NCBI GenBank assembly: GCA_002430925.1
Contig: DJDD01000134.1
Coordinates: 1 to 17,458, forward strand
From: Flavobacteriales bacterium UBA5933
GTDB taxonomy: Bacteria > Bacteroidota > Bacteroidia > Flavobacteriales > Weeksellaceae
Reading direction: 5' to 3'
Length of the DNA: 17,458 bases
A model generated the notes under the pieces. That model made no database searches and was not told where the DNA came from. It saw only the letters and a list, made by a program, of their open reading frames with translations. Positions 13,926-17,458 of the stretch are shown here, piece after piece. Every line of letters starts with the position of its first letter. Position 1 is the first letter of the stretch. Made by a program: the position numbers and the translations under genes.

Positions 13926-15623
13926 TTATATTTTTGGAATAGCCTCAATAAGTTCTTTCGTATAGCTTGTTTTTGGATGTAAATAAACTTCATCAGCGTC
14001 ATCTAATTCTTTCATTTCCCCATGTTGCATCACTAATAATTGATCACTCATGTATTTTACAACAGCCAAATCATGCGATATAAAAATGCAAGTGAATCCA
14101 AATTCAGATTTTAAATCATTCAATAAATTTAAAACTTGTGCTTGTACAGAAACGTCTAATGCAGAAACAGATTCATCACAAATAATAAACTTAGGGTTTA
14201 ATGCCAAAGCTCTTGCAATTCCTATACGTTGTCTTTGTCCGCCAGAAAACTCATGTGGATATTTTGTAAGGTCAAGAGCAGATAATCCAACTTTTTCTAA
14301 TAAGTCGGAAGCTTTATTTAATCGCTTTTTTTTTGAATTTCCAATTTTATGAACTTCCATTGGTTCGGTTATTATTTGAGCAACTGTTTGTCTTGGATTT
14401 AAACTAGAATAAGGGTCTTGAAAAATAATTTGTATTTCTCTCCTTAATTTTCTTATTTCTTCTTTTTTTAATTTTGTGATATCTACTCCATTAAAATATA
14501 TTTCTCCTTCTGTTGGTTTTTCCAACAGTAAAACAGTTCTACTTAAAGTTGTTTTCCCTGAACCAGATTCACCAACCAATCCCATTGTTTCGCCTGGATA
14601 AACTTTGAACGAAATATCATCAACAGCTTTTACACTTGGAACTGATGATTCTCCAAAAAAAGCAGATGAATAAAAGTATTTTTTTAAATTTTTGACTTCT
14701 AAAATAGGAGCAGAAGAATAAATTTTTTCATGAAATTTAGCTCTTGCTTCATTGGTGTAGATATCTGTTTTGAAATCAGGATTTTCTAAATAATCTTTTA
14801 CAGTTGGTAAACGTATAGTTCTTTCATCTAAACGAGGTCTACAAGCAATTAGTCCTTTTGTGTAGTTTTCTTGAGGATGGTTAAAAATTGTATCAACATT
14901 TCCTTGTTCAACAACGTTTCCTCTAAACATAACAAGAACTTCTTCGCAAACATTTGCAATCACACCTAAATCATGAGAAATAAATAAAACGCTCATGTTG
15001 TGTGATTTTTGTAGATCTTTTAGCAAATCTAAAGTAGCTTTTTGTACTGTAACATCTAATGCTGTTGTAGGTTCATCGGCAATCAGTAATTTAGGTTTGC
15101 AAGAAATGGCCATAGCAATCATAACACGTTGTTTTTGACCTCCAGATAATTCATGAGGAAAAGCATTGTAAATACGTTGAGGATTGGGTAATTTAACTTG
15201 TTCGAATAGAGAAATAACTTTTTCTTCGGTATCTTTTTTCGACAGTTTTAAATGCAATCGAACAGCTTCAGCAACTTGTTCACCACAACGAAGACTTGGA
15301 TTTAGAGATGTCATAGGTTCTTGAAAAATCATTCCGATTTGATTACCTCTTATCTGTTCTAATTCTGTTTTAGAAAGTTTTAATAAATCAATCATTTTAT
15401 CTTTATATCGAAATAAAATTTCGCTTCCTTCGTGTATTTTAGCTAAAGGATTTAGTAAACCCATTATAGCTAAAGAAGTTAAAGATTTACCCGAACCAGA
15501 TTCGCCAACAATCCCTAAAGTTTCCCCTTCTTTAAGATTAAAATTAATAGAATTTAAAACTTTTTTTTCTCCGAATGAAATAGAAAGGTTTTTAACTTGT
15601 ATGATGTAATCTAAATTTTGCAT
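13926..15623 (-). CDS. Fused two-domain ABC transporter ATPase, oligopeptide/dipeptide type
   Basis: A 565-aa cytoplasmic ATPase with two complete nucleotide-binding domains, like a DppD-DppF fusion (YejF/GsiA arrangement), expected to power import of peptides or similar solutes. Domain 1: Walker A GESGSGKS (40-47), Q-loop FQEPMTSLNP, signature LSGGQ (159-163), Walker B LLIADEP (179-185), switch His217. The oligopeptide-type C-terminal extension follows (YTKGLIACRPRL). Domain 2: Walker A GESGSGKT (351-358), FQDPYSSLNP, FSGGQ (459-463), FIICDE (479-484), His517, then the extension SYTKELIEAIP. Both sites keep the catalytic Glu and should be active. No permease or binding-protein gene is present in the window, so its membrane partners must be encoded elsewhere. 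Confidence 0.94.
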   Translation of the reverse strand: MQNLDYIIQVKNLSISFGEKKVLNSINFNLKEGETLGIVGESGSGKSLTSLAIMGLLNPLAKIHEGSEILFRYKDKMIDLLKLSKTELEQIRGNQIGMIFQEPMTSLNPSLRCGEQVAEAVRLHLKLSKKDTEEKVISLFEQVKLPNPQRIYNAFPHELSGGQKQRVMIAMAISCKPKLLIADEPTTALDVTVQKATLDLLKDLQKSHNMSVLFISHDLGVIANVCEEVLVMFRGNVVEQGNVDTIFNHPQENYTKGLIACRPRLDERTIRLPTVKDYLENPDFKTDIYTNEARAKFHEKIYSSAPILEVKNLKKYFYSSAFFGESSVPSVKAVDDISFKVYPGETMGLVGESGSGKTTLSRTVLLLEKPTEGEIYFNGVDITKLKKEEIRKLRREIQIIFQDPYSSLNPRQTVAQIITEPMEVHKIGNSKKKRLNKASDLLEKVGLSALDLTKYPHEFSGGQRQRIGIARALALNPKFIICDESVSALDVSVQAQVLNLLNDLKSEFGFTCIFISHDLAVVKYMSDQLLVMQHGEMKELDDADEVYLHPKTSYTKELIEAIPKI

Positions 15624-15720
15624 TTAATTTCTATGATTGAAATAGTTTCGAAATTTACTAAATTTTTAAATTCTTTTTTGAAAATCAATTAATTCTTAAA
15701 TTTCATATTGATAAATTTTA

Positions 15721-15728
15721 TAATTTTG
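15721..15728 (+). promoter_or_regulatory. Candidate -7 element for the CorC-type gene
   Basis: TAATTTTG is an exact TAnnTTTG match about 105 bp before the start codon. No TTG lies at the normal upstream distance, so support is weak. The rest of the 209-bp divergent spacer (15624-15832) shows no gene. A small hairpin, ACTGG (15786-15790) with CCAGT (15813-15817), lies 15 bp before the start. Confidence 0.25.
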
Positions 15729-15832
15729 CATCAAATCAAAGCATTGTATTTTTAAAATAATTTATTAATTTAGATGTAATGATTCACTGGTCATAAAAAA
15801 CTTATAACAAAGCCAGTTATTAAATTCAAAGA

Positions 15833-17254
15833 ATGGATACATACTCCCAGATTTCGACATTGTTTTTAGTTGCTAATCACAATGTCGCCGATGAGATATC
15901 TGTAGCAAAACTTTTGCTTACAGTATTTCTTGTATTGTTAAATGGTTTTTTCGTTGCAGCAGAATTTGCAATTGTAAAAGTCCGCTCATCTCAAATTGAG
16001 GTTAACCAAGACATTAATGAAAGAACATCAAATGCAGCAAAAGTAATTGTAACGCATTTAGATTCTTATTTAGCCGCAACACAATTAGGTATTACATTAG
16101 CTTCCTTAGGTTTAGGTTGGGTAGGAGAAAGTTCTCTTACTCCTATTATTGTAAAATTATTTGAAGTTGTTGGTTTAACATCTCCTTCTTGGGTAACAAT
16201 TGCTCATAACATTGCATTTCCAGCAGCGTTTGTAATTATAACAATTTTACACATTGTTTTTGGAGAGTTAGCGCCAAAATCGTTAGCAATTCAATACCCC
16301 ACAAAAACTACTTTTACGGTAGCTTGGCCGTTACGTATTTTTTATTTCATTTTTAAACCACTTATTATGTTAATGAATGGTTTGGCAACAGTAATTCTTC
16401 GTGCCTTTGGAGTTCACCCTATTCATGGTGGAGATATCCATACAGAAGAAGAGCTAAAGATGATTATTACAGAAAGTACAGAAGGTGGAGCTATTGGGGA
16501 ATCAGAAAGAAATCTTATTCAAAATGTTTTTGATTTTGATGATAGACGAGTAATGAACATTCAAACATTACGTAAAAATGTTTCTGCTATTAATATTAAT
16601 ACAAAAGTAAAAGACGCTTTAGATTTTGCTATTAACGAAGGTTATTCTCGTTATCCAGTTTATGAAGAGGAGTTTGATAATATAAAAGGTATTATTTATG
16701 CTAAGGATTTAATTAAACAATTGTTAGAAAACCCTAATCAAACGGATATAGAAGGTTTATTAAGAGAGCCAATCTTTATTTCGGAAAATGCCCTTATAAA
16801 AAATGTAATGAAACAATTTCAGAAGAAACATATGCAAATTGCTATTGTTACAAATGAAGTTGGTGAAGTTGCCGGGATAGTATCTATGGAAGATATTTTA
16901 GAAGAACTAGTAGGAGAGATTCAGGACGAATATGATAATGAAGATCCTATTGTTGTTAGAGTATCAGAAGGTGTGTATAATGTAAATGCGCATAATGCTA
17001 TTAGTGATATTAATAGACTTGTACCTTTTAAATTTGAGGAAAGTGAACATTATGATACATTAGCTGGATTGATCTCTGAAAATTATCCTGATAAAGAATT
17101 AATGGATGGTGATTTAATCGATTTAGAACATTATTCTGGTACAATTATAAAAATGTATAGAAATTCTGTGGAACAAATACAATTGAAGGTAAAAGATGAG
17201 TTGATTGAGAATTTACTTGATGATTCAGATTTTGCAAAAGATGATGAAAATTAA
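15833..17254 (+). CDS. CNNM/CorC (hemolysin C-like) membrane protein with CBS pair
   Basis: A 473-aa inner-membrane protein of the DUF21/CNNM family, whose members are linked to magnesium or cobalt transport and homeostasis; the old name hemolysin is misleading. The membrane domain (about 22-195) contains LLNGFFVAAEFAIVKVRSSQ, SYLAATQLGITLASLGLGWVGE and the conserved GELAPKSLA (144-152). A tandem CBS pair follows (about 240-360; EGYSRYPVYEEEFDNIKGII and QIAIVTNEVGEVAGIVSMED), the likely adenine-nucleotide/Mg sensing unit, ending in ILEELVGEIQDEYD. The C-terminal CorC_HlyC domain (about 375-452) contains YDTLAGLISE and GDLIDLEHYSGTIIKM. Length and order are standard. It is divergent from the ABC ATPase and closed by a terminator. 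Confidence 0.93.
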   Translation: MDTYSQISTLFLVANHNVADEISVAKLLLTVFLVLLNGFFVAAEFAIVKVRSSQIEVNQDINERTSNAAKVIVTHLDSYLAATQLGITLASLGLGWVGESSLTPIIVKLFEVVGLTSPSWVTIAHNIAFPAAFVIITILHIVFGELAPKSLAIQYPTKTTFTVAWPLRIFYFIFKPLIMLMNGLATVILRAFGVHPIHGGDIHTEEELKMIITESTEGGAIGESERNLIQNVFDFDDRRVMNIQTLRKNVSAININTKVKDALDFAINEGYSRYPVYEEEFDNIKGIIYAKDLIKQLLENPNQTDIEGLLREPIFISENALIKNVMKQFQKKHMQIAIVTNEVGEVAGIVSMEDILEELVGEIQDEYDNEDPIVVRVSEGVYNVNAHNAISDINRLVPFKFEESEHYDTLAGLISENYPDKELMDGDLIDLEHYSGTIIKMYRNSVEQIQLKVKDELIENLLDDSDFAKDDEN

Positions 17255-17278
17255 TTAATCATTTAAAAAATATATTAC

Positions 17279-17311
17279 AATCCGAAAATTTATGATTTTC
17301 GGATTTTTTTT
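17279..17311 (+). terminator. Terminator after the CorC-type gene
   Basis: An 11-bp stem (17279-17289 with 17295-17305), a 5-nt loop and a run of eight T starting inside the right arm, 25 bp after the stop codon. Confidence 0.9.
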
Positions 17312-17337
17312 ATTCTTAAAATAAGGAAATATAAAAC

Positions 17338-17370
17338 AAAAAAAAAACCTCAAGCATTGCTTGAGGTTTT
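17338..17370 (-). terminator. Terminator of the tRNA-Phe transcript
   Basis: On the minus strand, a 12-bp perfect stem (17344-17355 with 17359-17370) with a 3-nt loop is followed by a T run. It begins 6 bp after the tRNA 3' end. Confidence 0.88.
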
Positions 17371-17375
17371 AGCAG

Positions 17376-17448
17376 TGGTGCCTCCAGGAATCGAACCAGG
17401 GACACAAGGATTTTCAGTCCTTTGCTCTACCAACTGAGCTAAGGCACC
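17376..17448 (-). tRNA. tRNA-Phe (anticodon GAA)
   Basis: 73 nt on the minus strand. The 7-bp acceptor stem is GGTGCCT with AGGCACC, and the discriminator base is A. The D arm has AGCTCAGTTGGTAGAGC, the anticodon arm GGACTGAAAATCC with GAA in the loop, and the T arm the GGTTCGATTCC pattern. The 3' CCA is not encoded (A is followed by CTGC) and must be added after transcription. The gene has its own terminator and faces the CorC-type gene. Confidence 0.97.
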
Positions 17449-17458
17449 GCCTTAATTG

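Noticed and set aside
14050..14352. Plus-strand open frame of 100 codons
   Set aside because: It lies wholly antisense within the second ATPase domain, and its product shows no recognisable features.

Overview
The window is about 17.5 kb of very AT-rich DNA, probably from a flavobacterium (Bacteroidota, Flavobacteriales; possibly a Weeksellaceae member such as Empedobacter, but the genus is a guess). This rests on a SusC/SusD pair, the lack of Shine-Dalgarno sequences before starts, promoter-like TTG...TAnnTTTG signals, a lipoprotein with an acidic SEDD export-type motif after its Cys, and dispersed intergenic elements of a type I recall from flavobacteria.

Layout. 1-333: AT-rich leader, with the edge of a dispersed repeat at 1-18. 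334-4849 (+): susC-susD outer-membrane uptake pair, closed by a strong hairpin terminator. 4928-6436 (-): bifunctional NAD(P)HX epimerase/dehydratase. 6437-6840: repeat copy A and a broken AraC-type gene. 6743-9637 (-): a likely operon of HxlR-type regulator, DoxX-like membrane protein, PEP mutase/isocitrate lyase-family enzyme, Ada and the AraC remnant. The last two junctions are 1-nt TAATG overlaps. 9735-10334 (+): NfsB-like nitroreductase, divergent from the HxlR gene. 10382-12840 (-): beta-lactamase-fold serine hydrolase, PolB-like 3'-5' exonuclease (23-nt overlap), repeat copy D and a GNAT acetyltransferase. 12976-13578 (+): Mn/Fe superoxide dismutase. 13715-13905: repeat copy B. 13926-15623 (-): fused two-domain oligopeptide-type ABC ATPase. 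15833-17254 (+): CNNM/CorC-type membrane protein with CBS domains. 17376-17448 (-): tRNA-Phe.

How the genes fit together. Most are ordinary housekeeping or stress genes. The centre has a stress flavour: a putative two-cysteine thiol-switch regulator facing a nitroreductase, Ada alkylation repair in the same direction as the regulator, then superoxide dismutase and metabolite repair (NAD(P)HX) nearby. Joint regulation beyond the hxlR/nitroreductase divergon and the TAATG-coupled genes is not shown.

The most interesting signal is non-coding. Four members of one dispersed intergenic element (A 6580-6740, B 13715-13905, C 1-18 cut by the window edge, D 10852-10945) share a layout of short closing stem, conserved GATTG.AG.GG.ATCC segment, long variable hairpin and conserved GAT..AG.G segment. 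Paired changes keep both stems base-paired, which suggests a selected structure (RNA or folded single-stranded DNA). Copy A ends 2 bp from the premature end of the AraC-type gene, so the element may have been involved in a deletion. The family is probably not new in itself; its structure, mobility and function are the open questions.
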